Shown here: positions 8,580 through 17,813 of the stretch, in pieces | How positions within the stretch are numbered: position 1 is the stretch's first letter | Layout: each line of letters opens with the position of its first letter | Origin: Mycobacterium parmense | GTDB lineage: Bacteria; Actinomycetota; Actinomycetes; Mycobacteriales; Mycobacteriaceae | DNA length: 64,000 nt | Assembly (NCBI RefSeq): GCF_010730575.1 | Contig: NZ_AP022614.1 | Location: forward strand, 4,464,001-4,528,000 | Direction: 5' to 3' | Made by a program: the position numbers and the translations under genes | The notes under the pieces: generated by a model | Databases searched by the model: none | The model's input: only the letters and a program-made list of their open reading frames with translations | Told to the model about the DNA's origin: nothing

Positions 8580-9338
8580 TCAGGGGATTCCGCCGTCGGC
8601 CCGCAGGATCGAGCCGGTGGTGAAGCTGGACGCATCCGACGCCAAAAACAAAGCAGCGCCCACTATTTCGTGCGGGTTGCCGGCGCGTTTGAGGAAGAGA
8701 TGGCCGAAGCTGTTGCCGCCGCCCAAATCCCAGGCCTTGCTGACGTCGGTGAGGAAGGGCCCGGCCATCAACGTGTTGACCCGCACGGTCGGGCCGAACG
8801 CCTGCGCCAGCCCCTCGGTCATGGCGTTCAGGCCGGCCTTCGCCGCGGCGTACGGGATGATCCCGGCGTTGGGGCGCAGCGATCCGGTCGAGCTCACGTT
8901 GATGATCGACCCGCGTCCCGCGGCGACCATCCGCTCGCCGACCAGTGCCGACAACCGGAAGGGGCCCTTGAGGTTGAGGTTGACCACCGCGTCGAAGAGC
9001 TTCTCGGTGACGCTGCTCAGCGTGTCGTACAGCGGTGACATGCCGGCGTTGTTGATCAGCGTGTCGATCTTGCCGAACCGGTCGTAGGTCGCGTCGACCA
9101 GACCGTCGAGTTGGTCCCAGCGACCCACGTGCACCTGATAGTGCATCGCCGCACGCCCGGTCTGGTCCTCGATCTCCTTTGCGGTGGCCACGCAGGTGTC
9201 CATGTTGCGGCTGGCGACCACCACATCGGCACCGCAGTGCGCGGCCGCGAAGGCCATCTCGCGGCCCAGGCCGCGGCTGCCGCCGGTGATCAGGATGACG
9301 TGGTCGGTCAGATCGAAAAGGCGGTCTGCATAGCCCAT
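8580..9338 (-). CDS. Short-chain dehydrogenase/reductase
   Basis: This 252-residue classical SDR has nucleotide motif TGGSRGLG (about 18-25), NNAG, catalytic S in NVSSTGS and the YAAAK catalytic pair. It ends ILRADGGIP, a normal family C-terminus. It likely acts on a hydroxyacyl or ketoacyl intermediate of the operon's substrate; this is inferred from its place between a phosphotransferase-fold gene and an acyl-CoA dehydrogenase. Its start lies directly behind the stop of the upstream gene. Confidence 0.85.
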   Translation of the reverse strand: MGYADRLFDLTDHVILITGGSRGLGREMAFAAAHCGADVVVASRNMDTCVATAKEIEDQTGRAAMHYQVHVGRWDQLDGLVDATYDRFGKIDTLINNAGMSPLYDTLSSVTEKLFDAVVNLNLKGPFRLSALVGERMVAAGRGSIINVSSTGSLRPNAGIIPYAAAKAGLNAMTEGLAQAFGPTVRVNTLMAGPFLTDVSKAWDLGGGNSFGHLFLKRAGNPHEIVGAALFLASDASSFTTGSILRADGGIP

Positions 9339-9339
9339 T

Positions 9340-10389
9340 TCAACGCTCCCCGCCCGACCGGGCCAGCTCGGCGGCGGTGCTGATCAGCCTGGGGATCATC
9401 GCCCCGAAAGCCGCGTGGATCGAGGAGTCGACCTCGCCGGTGCGCACGCCCGCCGCGTAGGTCTTCTCGAGCACGATGCCCAGCTTCCAGTTGGCCAGCA
9501 CCAGGTAGTAGTCGATGTTCTCGCATGCCAGGCCGCTGACCTTCTCGTAGTGCTCGAGCAGCTCGCTGCGGGGCGGCATGCCCTTCATGTCCAGGTAGAA
9601 CCCGTCGTCGCTGGGGTTTTCGCCGTCGTAGCCCAGCAGTGCCCACGCGAGGTCCAGCAGCGGGTCTCCGACGGTCGTCATCTCCCAGTCCACGATCGCA
9701 GCCAGCCGCGCGGGCGCCCCGTGGGCGAACATCACGTTGGCGAACTGGTAGTCGCCGTGCATGATGCCCGGGGTGTAGTGCGTAGGCCGGTTGCGTCGCA
9801 GCCAGTCGGCGGCCTCGTCGAGGCCGGGGAGCTCGCGGACCTTGTAGGCGTCGAGGAAGGCCAGCCAGCGGTCGACCTGGCGCTCGTGAAATCCGTCCGG
9901 GCGGCCGAAGCCCTCGAGGCCCTGGGCGCGCCAGTCCACCCGGGCGAGCTTGGCGGCGCCGTCGACGAGCTCGAAAGCCAGTGCGCGCCGGGCCTGCAAG
10001 TCGGTGTCGAACGGCGGCTGCCACCCGCCGTCCATCGGGCTCCAGCCGTCGATCGCCGCCATGACGTAGAACGGCATGCCCAGCACGGAGCCGGTGTCGT
10101 CGGCGGCGATCAGCGCGGCGTGGGGTACGTCGGTGCCCGACAGCGCCCGCACCAGGCGGATTTCCCGCAGCAGGCCGTCGATGCGGGCGGTGTCGGCGCG
10201 GGCACCGGGCATGCGCAGCACCATGCGCCGGCCACCCCGTTCGATGAGGTAGAGGGTGTTCTGCGACCCACCCTTCAGCGGGACGAGCCGCGGTTGCTCA
10301 CCCTGACCCGGCGCGGCGGTGGCGTCCAGCCAGCGGCCCAGGGCGCCCGCGTCCAGGGCGGCCTCGCCGGCTTCCGTCATAGCTCGCAC
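9340..10389 (-). CDS. fadE36: Aminoglycoside-phosphotransferase-fold protein (Rv3761c/'FadE36' homologue)
   Basis: The product is about 349 residues and matches M. tuberculosis Rv3761c, which carries the historical name FadE36. The sequence shows a kinase-like APH fold, not a dehydrogenase: a GGSQNTLYLI nucleotide loop, catalytic HGDYQFAN and metal-binding DWEMTTVGDP. Relatives next to acyl-CoA dehydrogenases (ACAD10/11 type) phosphorylate hydroxyacyl-CoAs, so a role in 4-hydroxyacyl-CoA degradation with the ACAD two genes downstream is plausible (inference). Start: GTG at 10389, 4-5 bases after GGGAGAG, or ATG at 10380. It is the first gene of the five-gene operon. Confidence 0.85.
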   Translation of the reverse strand: MRAMTEAGEAALDAGALGRWLDATAAPGQGEQPRLVPLKGGSQNTLYLIERGGRRMVLRMPGARADTARIDGLLREIRLVRALSGTDVPHAALIAADDTGSVLGMPFYVMAAIDGWSPMDGGWQPPFDTDLQARRALAFELVDGAAKLARVDWRAQGLEGFGRPDGFHERQVDRWLAFLDAYKVRELPGLDEAADWLRRNRPTHYTPGIMHGDYQFANVMFAHGAPARLAAIVDWEMTTVGDPLLDLAWALLGYDGENPSDDGFYLDMKGMPPRSELLEHYEKVSGLACENIDYYLVLANWKLGIVLEKTYAAGVRTGEVDSSIHAAFGAMIPRLISTAAELARSGGER

Positions 10390-10491
10390 ACCTTACTCTC
10401 CCGGCTGAGAATAGCATTCTCCACATGGGAAACAAGGCCGCCGTGTCCGCGTGCGAGGCTTGTCGGGAGCTATCGGGCGACAGGGAGAACT

Positions 10492-11112
10492 ATGCAACTG
10501 CTTCTGGTCCGGCACGCCTTGCCGCTGCGCAGCGAACACGGCGAGGGCGCCGACCCCGACCTGTCGGCCGAGGGGTGGGCGCAGGCGGAGCGGCTGCCCG
10601 GGGCGCTCGCGCGGTTTCCCCTCTCGCGGGTGGTCAGCAGCCCGCAACGGCGCGCCGTGCAAACCGCCGAACCGGTCGCGGCCGCGCGTGAGCTGGCCGT
10701 CGAGATCGAGGATCGCTTCGCCGAGTACGACCGCGACCTGCCGGTGTACATCCCCGTCGAGCAGATCAAGGCCGAACGGCCCGACGAGTGGGCGCGCATG
10801 GCGCGGGGCCACCTGCCGAGCGCGGTCGACGAGAACGCGTTCCGCGCCCGCGTGCGGACGGCGGTCGGCGACCTCGTTGCCGCCGCGGACCCCGAGGACA
10901 CGGTGGCGGTGTTCAGCCATGGCGGGGTGATCAACGTTGTGCTGCACGAGATATTGGGGACGGCCCGGCTGTTGTCCTTCCCCATCGACTACGCCTCGGT
11001 CACGCGGCTGCTGTTCTCGCGATCCGGTCAGGCGTCGGTCGCGGCGGTCAACACCACCGAGCACGTGTGGGACCTGTTGCCGCGCAACCGGCGGGGTAAG
11101 CAGGTCCGCTGA
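10492..11112 (+). CDS. Histidine phosphatase (phosphoglycerate mutase-like)
   Basis: This 206-residue enzyme of the histidine phosphatase superfamily has catalytic motif LLVRHALP near residue 5 (H9), a second basic motif SSPQRRAVQTAEP and the second catalytic histidine in VFSHGGVINV. The RHA in place of the usual RHG is common in mycobacterial homologues. The substrate is unknown. The ATG is preceded by AGGGAGA. It is divergent from the FadE36-like operon and 45 bases ahead of another phosphotransferase-fold gene, possibly an operon. Confidence 0.82.
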   Translation: MQLLLVRHALPLRSEHGEGADPDLSAEGWAQAERLPGALARFPLSRVVSSPQRRAVQTAEPVAAARELAVEIEDRFAEYDRDLPVYIPVEQIKAERPDEWARMARGHLPSAVDENAFRARVRTAVGDLVAAADPEDTVAVFSHGGVINVVLHEILGTARLLSFPIDYASVTRLLFSRSGQASVAAVNTTEHVWDLLPRNRRGKQVR

Positions 11113-11157
11113 CGGGCTTGTAGTCCGTCGCCCGAACGGCGGTGGTAAACAAGTCCG

Positions 11158-12210
11158 GTGACTTCCGCTGACCAACTCGAAGGTCTGGACCTCGCCGCGC
11201 TGGACCGGTATCTGCGTTCGCTCGGCATCGGCCGCGAGGGCGAGTTGCGTGCAGACTTCATCTCCGGTGGCCGCTCCAATCTGACGTTCCGAATCTATGA
11301 CGACGCGACCAGCTGGCTGGTGCGGCGCCCGCCGCTGCACGGGCTGACCCCCTCGGCGCACGACATGGCCCGCGAGTTCCGGGTGGTCGCCGCGCTGCGG
11401 GACACGCCGGTACCGGTGGCGCGCGCGATCGCGCTGTGCCAGGACGACGCGGTGCTGGGCGCCCCGTTTCAGATCGTCGAGTTCGTCCCGGGCCAGGTGG
11501 TGCGCCGGCGCGGCCAGCTCGAGGCGTTCAGCCGCACCGTCATCGAGGGGTGCGTCGACTCGCTGATCCGGGCGCTCGTCGACCTGCACGGCGTCGATCC
11601 GGACGCCGTCGGCCTGGCCGACTTCGGCAAGCCCAGCGGCTACCTGGAGCGCCAGGTGCGGCGCTGGGGCTCGCAGTGGGCGCTGGTCCGGCTGCCGGAG
11701 GACCGTCGCGACGCCGACGTCGAACGGCTGCACACCGGCCTGCGCGACGCCATCCCGCAGCAGAGCCGGACGTCGATCGTGCACGGCGACTACCGCATCG
11801 ACAACACCATCCTGGACGCCGACGACCCGACCAAGGTGCGCGCCGTCGTGGACTGGGAAATGTCGACCCTGGGCGATCCGCTCAGCGACGCGGCCCTGAT
11901 GTGCGTGTACCGCGACCCGGCGCTGGACCTGATCGTCAACGCCCAGGCGGCGTGGACTTCGCCGCTGTTGCCGACGGCCGACGAGCTGGCGGACCGGTAC
12001 TCGCTGGTGGCCGGCCTGCCGCTGGCCCACTGGGAGTTCTACATGGCGTTGGCGTACTTCAAGCTGGCCATCATCGCCGCGGGCATCGACTTCCGCCGGC
12101 GGATGTCGGACCAGGCCCGCGGGCTGGGTGACACGTCCGATCACGCGCCCGAGGTGGTCGCGCCGCTGATCGCCCGCGGCCTGGCCGAGCTGGGCAGGCT
12201 GCCCGGCTGA
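11158..12210 (+). CDS. Aminoglycoside-phosphotransferase-fold protein
   Basis: This 350-residue APH/choline-kinase-fold protein has a GGRSNLTFRI nucleotide loop, HGDYRIDNT catalytic loop and DWEMSTLGDPLSD metal-binding segment. It is a paralogue of the gene at 9340-10389 in the same window. A role as a small-molecule or acyl-CoA kinase is more likely than antibiotic resistance, judging from the neighbourhood. The start is GTG; an imperfect copy of the upstream sequence around the previous stop (GGTAAGCAGGTCCG versus GGTAAACAAGTCCG) precedes it. It ends 10 bases before the convergent LapA-like gene. Confidence 0.82.
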   Translation: MTSADQLEGLDLAALDRYLRSLGIGREGELRADFISGGRSNLTFRIYDDATSWLVRRPPLHGLTPSAHDMAREFRVVAALRDTPVPVARAIALCQDDAVLGAPFQIVEFVPGQVVRRRGQLEAFSRTVIEGCVDSLIRALVDLHGVDPDAVGLADFGKPSGYLERQVRRWGSQWALVRLPEDRRDADVERLHTGLRDAIPQQSRTSIVHGDYRIDNTILDADDPTKVRAVVDWEMSTLGDPLSDAALMCVYRDPALDLIVNAQAAWTSPLLPTADELADRYSLVAGLPLAHWEFYMALAYFKLAIIAAGIDFRRRMSDQARGLGDTSDHAPEVVAPLIARGLAELGRLPG

Positions 12211-12220
12211 GCGCGCGCCC

Positions 12221-12601
12221 CTAGCGTACGGCCGCCGCGTGGTGCTGCTTGGCCGCCCGCCGCAACTGGATGATTCGCGCGGTGCCGGCGGCCACGGTGA
12301 TCAGCCCCCCGACCACCGCCGCCAGCAGGATCGCGACCCCGAGCGGCAGGGTCCAGTGCCACGCCAGGAACGTGAAGGCCGCTGACGTCGTGTTCTGGGT
12401 GATGAAGATCAACAGCACGATCAGGGTCAGGAAACCGACGGTCAGCGACGACCACAACGCTCCCGCGCGGGTGAACGCGACGGCGGGTTCCCTGGACTTC
12501 GCACCGGGCTTGGACGGCGGCGGCGGCGGCCCTGGCTGCGCAGACTGTTGGGGCTTTTGCGGCGGCTGCCCCGGGGAGGCGGGGCTGTTGGGGCTGCTCA
12601 T
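12221..12601 (-). CDS. LapA-domain membrane protein (Rv3760-like)
   Basis: This 126-residue protein has a Pro/Gln-rich cytoplasmic N-terminus (residues 1-38) and two transmembrane helices: about 48-72, with IFITQNT, and about 82-108. A short basic tail follows. This matches the lipopolysaccharide assembly protein A (DUF1049) family and M. tuberculosis Rv3760 in position. The frame is open much further upstream through the opposite strand of proX, which is a shadow; ATG 12601 was chosen because it sits just before the proline-rich segment. Function in mycobacteria is unknown. Confidence 0.75.
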   Translation of the reverse strand: MSSPNSPASPGQPPQKPQQSAQPGPPPPPSKPGAKSREPAVAFTRAGALWSSLTVGFLTLIVLLIFITQNTTSAAFTFLAWHWTLPLGVAILLAAVVGGLITVAAGTARIIQLRRAAKQHHAAAVR

Positions 12602-12700
12602 AGTGTCATCTTTGTCCCATCCAGCCGAGATTGAAACCAAACGGCGCAACCGGCCCGCATCTGACGGCGACGCGGCAGTCCTGACGTTAGTGTCGGCGGT

Positions 12701-13651
12701 ATGAGGTTGCCGCGCCGTGCGCCCAGCGCGATCGTCCGGGTGGCCCACTGGCTGGCGGCGCTGTGTCTTCTCGCCGCCTGCAGCAATGTTGACCCGCTGG
12801 GGGTGCAGGCCCGCAGCCCGAAATCGATCGTGGTGGGCTCCGGGAACTTTCCGGAATCGCAGATCGTCGCCGAGATCTACGCGCAAGCGTTGCAGGCCAA
12901 CGGTTTCGACGTCGGAAGGCGCATGGGCATCGGCAGCCGCGAGACGTATATCCCGGCGCTCGAGGACCATTCCATCGACCTGGTTCCCGAATACATCGGA
13001 AACCTGCTGCTGTATTTCGCCCCCGAGTCCACGGCAACCGTGCTCGACGCGGTCGAGGCGGAACTGTGGCGGCGCCTGCCCGGCGACCTCGCCATCCTGA
13101 CGCCCGCGCCCGCCTCCGACACCGACACCGTGACGGTCACCGGCGCGACGGCCAACGCGTGGCACCTGAAGACCATCGCCGACCTGGCGCCGCACTCGGC
13201 CGGCGTCAGATTCGGGGCACCGTCGGTGTTCCAGACGCGGCCGGCCGGCCTGCCGGGGCTCGAGCGCAAGTACGGACTGAACATCAGCCCGGCCAACTTC
13301 GTCGCCATCGAGGACGGCGGCGGCGCGGTGACCGTGCGGGCCCTCCTCGAGGGGAAGGTGAACGCCGCCGACGTCTTCAGCACGTCGCCGGCCATCCTGC
13401 TGAACCATCTCGTCGTGCTCGACGACCCATGTCACAACTTCGTGGCCGGCAATATTGTGCCGCTGGTCAATTCGCGGAAGAACTCCGACCGGCTCAAGGA
13501 GGTCTTGGACTCGGTGTCGGCCAGGCTCACCTCCCAGGGCGTGGCGGAGCTCAACGCGCTGGTGGCCGGAAACTCCGGAATGGACCCGGCCCAGGCGGCG
13601 CGACAGTGGGTGCGCGCCAACGGCTTCGAACATCCCATGGACAGCCCGTGA
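12701..13651 (+). CDS. proX: Osmoprotectant ABC transporter substrate-binding lipoprotein ProX
   Basis: This 316-residue lipoprotein has a signal peptide ending in LLAAC (C27) and an OpuC/ProX-type glycine betaine-binding fold. Visible landmarks are the first strand SIVVGSGNFPESQ, the Y-E-x-Y-x-G pattern in DLVPEYIGNLL, and ADVFSTSPAI. It delivers glycine betaine, carnitine or a related solute to ProWZ. It overlaps proV by 4 bases (GTGA), the first of a set of coupled junctions in the proXVWZ operon. Confidence 0.9.
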   Translation: MRLPRRAPSAIVRVAHWLAALCLLAACSNVDPLGVQARSPKSIVVGSGNFPESQIVAEIYAQALQANGFDVGRRMGIGSRETYIPALEDHSIDLVPEYIGNLLLYFAPESTATVLDAVEAELWRRLPGDLAILTPAPASDTDTVTVTGATANAWHLKTIADLAPHSAGVRFGAPSVFQTRPAGLPGLERKYGLNISPANFVAIEDGGGAVTVRALLEGKVNAADVFSTSPAILLNHLVVLDDPCHNFVAGNIVPLVNSRKNSDRLKEVLDSVSARLTSQGVAELNALVAGNSGMDPAQAARQWVRANGFEHPMDSP

Positions 13652-14739
13652 TCGTCTTCGACCGCGTCAGCAAGGTCTTCACCGACGGGACCGCCGCACT
13701 CGACGGGCTGAACCTCGAGGTGCCGACCGGCAGGCTGACGGTCTTCGTCGGCTCCTCGGGCAGCGGCAAGACCACGGCCCTGCGAATGATCAACCGGATG
13801 GTGGAACCGACGTCGGGCACCATCACCGTCAACGGCGCGGACGTGGCTGGCGTCGACCCGGTGAAGCTGCGTCTGGGAATCGGCTACGTCATCCAGAACG
13901 CGGGCCTGATGCCCCACCAGCGGGTGATCGACAACGTCGCAACGGTTCCCGTCCTCAAGGGGCAGTCCCGCCGGTCCGCCCGCGCGGCCGCCTACCAGGT
14001 GCTCGAACGGGTCGGGCTGGACCCCAAGCTGGCCACCCGCTACCCGGCGCAGCTCTCCGGCGGCGAGCAGCAGCGCGTCGGCGTGGCGCGCGCGCTGGCT
14101 GCCGACCCGCCGATCCTGTTGATGGACGAGCCGTTCTCCGCCGTCGACCCGGTGGTCCGGCACGAGTTGCAGAACGAGATCCTGCGGCTGCAAAGCGAAT
14201 TGCAGAAGACCATCGTCTTCGTCACGCACGACCTGGACGAGGCGCTCAGGCTCGCCGACCGGGTCGCGCTCTTCAAGGGCGGGCTGCTGCAGCAGTACGA
14301 CGAGCCCGAACGACTGCTCGCGCGGCCCGCCAACGACTTCGTCGCGAGGTTCATCGGCCTCGGCCGGGGCTACCGCTGGCTGCAGCTGATCGACGCCGCC
14401 GGGTTGCCCCTGCACGACGTCGAACGCGTCGCCGCGGACGAACTTCCCGACCGCCCGCAGGGGGACTGGGCCGTGGTGGTCGACGACGCGGGCGCGCCGG
14501 TGGGCTGGATCGACGCGGAGGGCCTGCGGCGTTGCCGCGCGGGCGCGTCGTTGTCGGAGAGCATGAGCGGCGTCGGCTCACTGTTGCGTCCACAGGGCAA
14601 CCTCAGCCACGCGCTCGACGCGGCCCTGTCGTCGCCGTCGGGCGTGGGCGTGGCCGTGGACGACGGCGGCAAGGTGATCGGCGGCGTGCTGGCCGCCGAC
14701 GTCCTGGCCGCGGTGGAGGCGTTGCGGGGGCGGAGCTGA
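13648..14739 (+). CDS. proV: Osmoprotectant ABC transporter ATPase ProV
   Basis: This 363-residue ATPase is complete: Walker A GSSGSGKTT (35-43), Q-loop in YVIQNAG, signature LSGGEQQRVGVARAL, Walker B ILLMDEPFSAVDP and switch histidine in VFVTHDL. The C-terminal 100 residues resemble a reduced CBS-type regulatory region (VVVDDAGAPVGWID), which in OpuA/ProV relatives senses ionic strength. The GTG start lies within the proX stop. It powers ProW/ProZ. Confidence 0.92.
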   Translation: MIVFDRVSKVFTDGTAALDGLNLEVPTGRLTVFVGSSGSGKTTALRMINRMVEPTSGTITVNGADVAGVDPVKLRLGIGYVIQNAGLMPHQRVIDNVATVPVLKGQSRRSARAAAYQVLERVGLDPKLATRYPAQLSGGEQQRVGVARALAADPPILLMDEPFSAVDPVVRHELQNEILRLQSELQKTIVFVTHDLDEALRLADRVALFKGGLLQQYDEPERLLARPANDFVARFIGLGRGYRWLQLIDAAGLPLHDVERVAADELPDRPQGDWAVVVDDAGAPVGWIDAEGLRRCRAGASLSESMSGVGSLLRPQGNLSHALDAALSSPSGVGVAVDDGGKVIGGVLAADVLAAVEALRGRS

Positions 14740-14740
14740 C

Positions 14741-15427
14741 GTGCACTATCTACTCACCCACCGCGACCAGGCGTGGGCGCTGACGGTGATCCACCTGCGG
14801 CTGTCGCTGCTGCCCGTGCTGATCGCGCTGGCGATCGCGGTGCCGCTGGGTGTGCTGGTGCAGCGCGCCCCGCTCGCGCGGCGGCTGACGACGGCGACGG
14901 CCAGCGTGGTGTTTACCATTCCCTCGCTGGCGCTGTTCGTGGCGCTGCCGACGATCATCGGCACCCGCATCCTCGACGAGGCCAACGTGCTGGTCGCGCT
15001 GGCGGCCTACACGGCCGCCCTGCTGGTGCGCGCGGTGCTCGAGGCGCTCGACGCCGTGCCGGCCCGGCTGCGCGACGCCGCGATCGGGCAGGGCTACCCC
15101 CCGCTCACCCGGATACTCAAAGTCGAACTGCCGCTGGCTATCCCGGTTCTGGTCTCCGGGCTGCGGGTGGTCGCGGTGACCAACATCGCGATGGTGTCGG
15201 TGGGCGCGGTGATCGGCATCGGGGGCCTGGGCACCTGGTTCACCGAGGGCTACCAGACCGACAAGAGCGATCAGATCGTCGCCGGCATCATCGCGCTGTT
15301 CGCGATGGCGATCGTCGTGGACGCCCTCATCCTGCTGGGCGGCCGCCTGGCCACGCCCTGGACGCGCGCCGGGCGCGCCGTCCGGAGACGGCCGACCGCG
15401 GCCCCGGTGGTGGGCGGCGCGCGATGA
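14741..15427 (+). CDS. proW: Osmoprotectant ABC transporter permease ProW
   Basis: This 228-residue permease has five to six transmembrane segments and the cytoplasmic EAA-type loop (AVLEALDAVPARLRDAAIGQGYPP) that docks on ProV. The start is GTG one base after the proV stop. The 3' end overlaps proZ by 4 bases (ATGA). Its partner is ProZ, a second and related permease subunit. Confidence 0.9.
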   Translation: MHYLLTHRDQAWALTVIHLRLSLLPVLIALAIAVPLGVLVQRAPLARRLTTATASVVFTIPSLALFVALPTIIGTRILDEANVLVALAAYTAALLVRAVLEALDAVPARLRDAAIGQGYPPLTRILKVELPLAIPVLVSGLRVVAVTNIAMVSVGAVIGIGGLGTWFTEGYQTDKSDQIVAGIIALFAMAIVVDALILLGGRLATPWTRAGRAVRRRPTAAPVVGGAR

Positions 15428-16104
15428 ACTTCGTCGCCGAAGCGCTCTCCTACCTGCTGACCGCCGCCAACTGGACCGGCCCCGTCGGGCTGGCGGCGCG
15501 CACCCTGCAGCACCTCGAGTACACGGCCGCAGCGGTGGTCGCGTCGGCGCTCATCGCCGTCCCGATGGGCATGATCATCGGCCACACCGGCCGCGGCGCG
15601 CTGCTGGTGGTCGGCGCGGTCAACGGCCTGCGGTCGTTGCCCACGCTGGGCGTGCTGCTGCTCGGTGTGCTCGTGTTCGGGCTCGGTGTGGGCCCGTCGC
15701 TGGTCGCCCTGATGCTGCTGGGTATTCCCGCGCTGCTGGCCGGCACCTATGCCGGCATCTCCAACGTGGAGCCGGCGGTGGTCGACGCCGCCCGCGCCAT
15801 GGGGATGACGGAGCCGCAGGTGCTGCTGCGCGTCGAGCTGCCCATCGCGCTGCCGCTGGTCCTCGGCGGGTTGCGCAACGCGACGCTGCAGGTGGTTGCC
15901 ACCGCGACGGTGGCCGCCTACGCCAGCCTCGGCGGGCTGGGCAGGTATCTGATCGACGGGATCGCGCAGCGCCAGTTCCACCTGGCGCTGGTCGGTGCGC
16001 TGATGGTGGCGGCGCTGGCGCTGGTGCTCGACGGCGTGCTGGCGGTGGCGGTGTGGGCGTCGGTGCCCGGCACCGGCCGGCTGCGCAAACCCGTCGTGAC
16101 GTGA
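15424..16104 (+). CDS. proZ: Osmoprotectant ABC transporter permease ProZ
   Basis: This 226-residue permease is a paralogue of ProW, with five to six transmembrane helices and a docking loop (VVDAARAMGMTEPQ). With ProW it forms the membrane channel. It is the last transporter gene; the following gene begins 60 bases later. The four genes correspond to Rv3759c-Rv3756c in order. Confidence 0.9.
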   Translation: MNFVAEALSYLLTAANWTGPVGLAARTLQHLEYTAAAVVASALIAVPMGMIIGHTGRGALLVVGAVNGLRSLPTLGVLLLGVLVFGLGVGPSLVALMLLGIPALLAGTYAGISNVEPAVVDAARAMGMTEPQVLLRVELPIALPLVLGGLRNATLQVVATATVAAYASLGGLGRYLIDGIAQRQFHLALVGALMVAALALVLDGVLAVAVWASVPGTGRLRKPVVT

Positions 16105-16164
16105 GACTGGACGCACTTTCCGGGCAAGCCCGCGACGGCTTCGGGGACGCTCTACGGTAGACGG

Positions 16165-16764
16165 GTGAACGCAGCCTCCTCTGATCCGACTCGACGCGTG
16201 TGGCAGGCGATGCTCACCTGGCGCGCGCAAGATGTATCCCGCATGGAGGCCGTCCGAATTCAGTTGTCCGGCAGGCGGATCCGAGCCAACGGCCGCATCG
16301 TGGCGGCCGCCACCGCCACCAACCCCGCCTTCGGCGCCTACTACGACCTGCAGACCGATGAGACGGGCGCCACCAAGCGGCTCGGGTTGACGGTCACGAC
16401 GGCCGAGCGCGAACGCGTGCTGTCCATCGCGCGCGACGAGGAGAACATGTGGCTGATCACCGGCCACGACGGCGACCGCCGCGCGGCTTATGACGGCGCG
16501 CTGGATGTGGACGTGGTCTTCAGCCCGTTCTTCAACGCCCTGCCCGTCCGCCGGTTGAGCCTGCACGAGCGCCCGGACTCGGTGACGCTGCCGGTGGTCT
16601 ACGTCAACGTGCCGGACATATCGGTCACCGCGGCAGCCGTCAGCTACACCAGCGAAGGGCGCCGCGACGGGATCAAGCTGCGCTCCCCGGTGGCCGACAC
16701 CACGGTCAGCGTCGACGAAGAGGGCTTCATCGTGGACTATCCAGGACTGGCAGAGCGGATCTGA
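16165..16764 (+). CDS. Glycolipid-binding-domain protein (Rv3755c-like)
   Basis: The product is 199 residues, the same length I recall for Rv3755c. The protein is soluble and beta-rich, with the segments [23 protein letters not shown] and [16 protein letters not shown]. These match the putative glycolipid-binding family (PF06475, DUF1089). No signal peptide or membrane helix is seen. Function is not established. Its last 38 bases overlap the 3' end of tyrA on the other strand. Confidence 0.75.
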   Translation: MNAASSDPTRRVWQAMLTWRAQDVSRMEAVRIQLSGRRIRANGRIVAAATATNPAFGAYYDLQTDETGATKRLGLTVTTAERERVLSIARDEENMWLITGHDGDRRAAYDGALDVDVVFSPFFNALPVRRLSLHERPDSVTLPVVYVNVPDISVTAAAVSYTSEGRRDGIKLRSPVADTTVSVDEEGFIVDYPGLAERI

Positions 16765-17698
16765 TCACCCCGCCCGCGCGTCCCGCGGCGGCCAGTTCGT
16801 CGCGCCAGTTCTCCGCGCCGATGATGACGTGGAAGATGTCGGAGCGCGGGAAGTTGTCGTAACGCGTCCGCGCGGCGTGACCGGCGTCGACGAGTTCGGC
16901 CACCGAATCGTGGGTGGCCAGCGACTCGCGGGCGCGGCCCAGCAGTTCCATGGCCCGATCGGCGGTGTGTATCAGCTGCCCGGAGTTGCCCTCGCACATC
17001 GCGCGGACCAGGTCAGGGGCGGTGGCCGCCACCCGGGTGGCGTCTCTGAAGGACCCCGCGGCCAGCGCGAACGCCAACGGAATCTCCCCGGCGATGATCG
17101 CCAGCGCCTCGGCGAGCAGGTGCGGCAGGTGCGAGATGGCGGCCGCCGCGGCGTCGTGTTCGTCGGATTTGGCCGGCACCACCTCCGCGCGGCAGTTCAG
17201 CGCCAGCGTCATCACCATCGACCACACCTGGGGATCGACGTGGTCGTCGACGCTGACGACCCACGGCGCCCCGGTGAACAGGCCGGAGTGGCCGGCGGCC
17301 CACCCCGAATGCGCGGTACCCGCCATCGGGTGGCCGCCGACGAAGCGCTCCCGCAGGCCGGCCGCGGTGACCGCGTCGAGCACCGCCCCCTTGACGCTGG
17401 TCACGTCCGTCAGCGGGCAGCCGGGCGCCACCTCCGCGATGTGGGCCAGCATGTTCGGCAGCGCCGGCATCGGCACGGCCAGCACGATCAGCGCGCCGGT
17501 CTCGGCGGCGCGGTGCAGCGTGCCGGTCAGATCGGTGGTCGCGTCGAAACCGTCGGCGATGGCCCCCTGCGCGCTTTCCACCGAGCGGTTGTACCCGAAC
17601 GCTTCCCGGCCGGCCGCCGCCAGGGCGCGCATGATCGACCCGCCGATCAGGCCGAGCCCGAGCACGCACACGGGCTGCTGAGGAACGACGTCGGCCAC
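16727..17698 (-). CDS. tyrA: Prephenate dehydrogenase
   Basis: This 323-residue NAD(P)-dependent enzyme of tyrosine synthesis converts prephenate to 4-hydroxyphenylpyruvate. The nucleotide motif GLGLIGGS lies at 14-21. The [13 protein letters not shown] segment carries the catalytic histidine of the family. The start is GTG. It is a single-domain protein with no obvious ACT domain. The convergent 38-base overlap with the upstream plus-strand gene is unusual but both ends look intact. Confidence 0.9.
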   Translation of the reverse strand: MADVVPQQPVCVLGLGLIGGSIMRALAAAGREAFGYNRSVESAQGAIADGFDATTDLTGTLHRAAETGALIVLAVPMPALPNMLAHIAEVAPGCPLTDVTSVKGAVLDAVTAAGLRERFVGGHPMAGTAHSGWAAGHSGLFTGAPWVVSVDDHVDPQVWSMVMTLALNCRAEVVPAKSDEHDAAAAAISHLPHLLAEALAIIAGEIPLAFALAAGSFRDATRVAATAPDLVRAMCEGNSGQLIHTADRAMELLGRARESLATHDSVAELVDAGHAARTRYDNFPRSDIFHVIIGAENWRDELAAAGRAGGVIRSALPVLDSPR

Positions 17699-17813
17699 CG
17701 TCCAAGGTTGGCACAGTGCGGGGTCGGCGTTGCCTCCGGCCGCCGCCTCGCCACGGCGTGTGCGGCGCCTGCTTCTGGTCAGGAAGCCTGGTCAGCGACT
17801 AGCGTAGGCGGCC

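Noticed and set aside
12602..13633. Upstream extension of the LapA-like minus-strand frame
   Set aside because: It is a shadow over proX, which has a lipobox and clear family features on the plus strand.
13432..14415. Minus-strand 327-residue frame opposite proV
   Set aside because: Arg/Gln-rich composition without any motif; the ABC ATPase motifs are complete on the plus strand.
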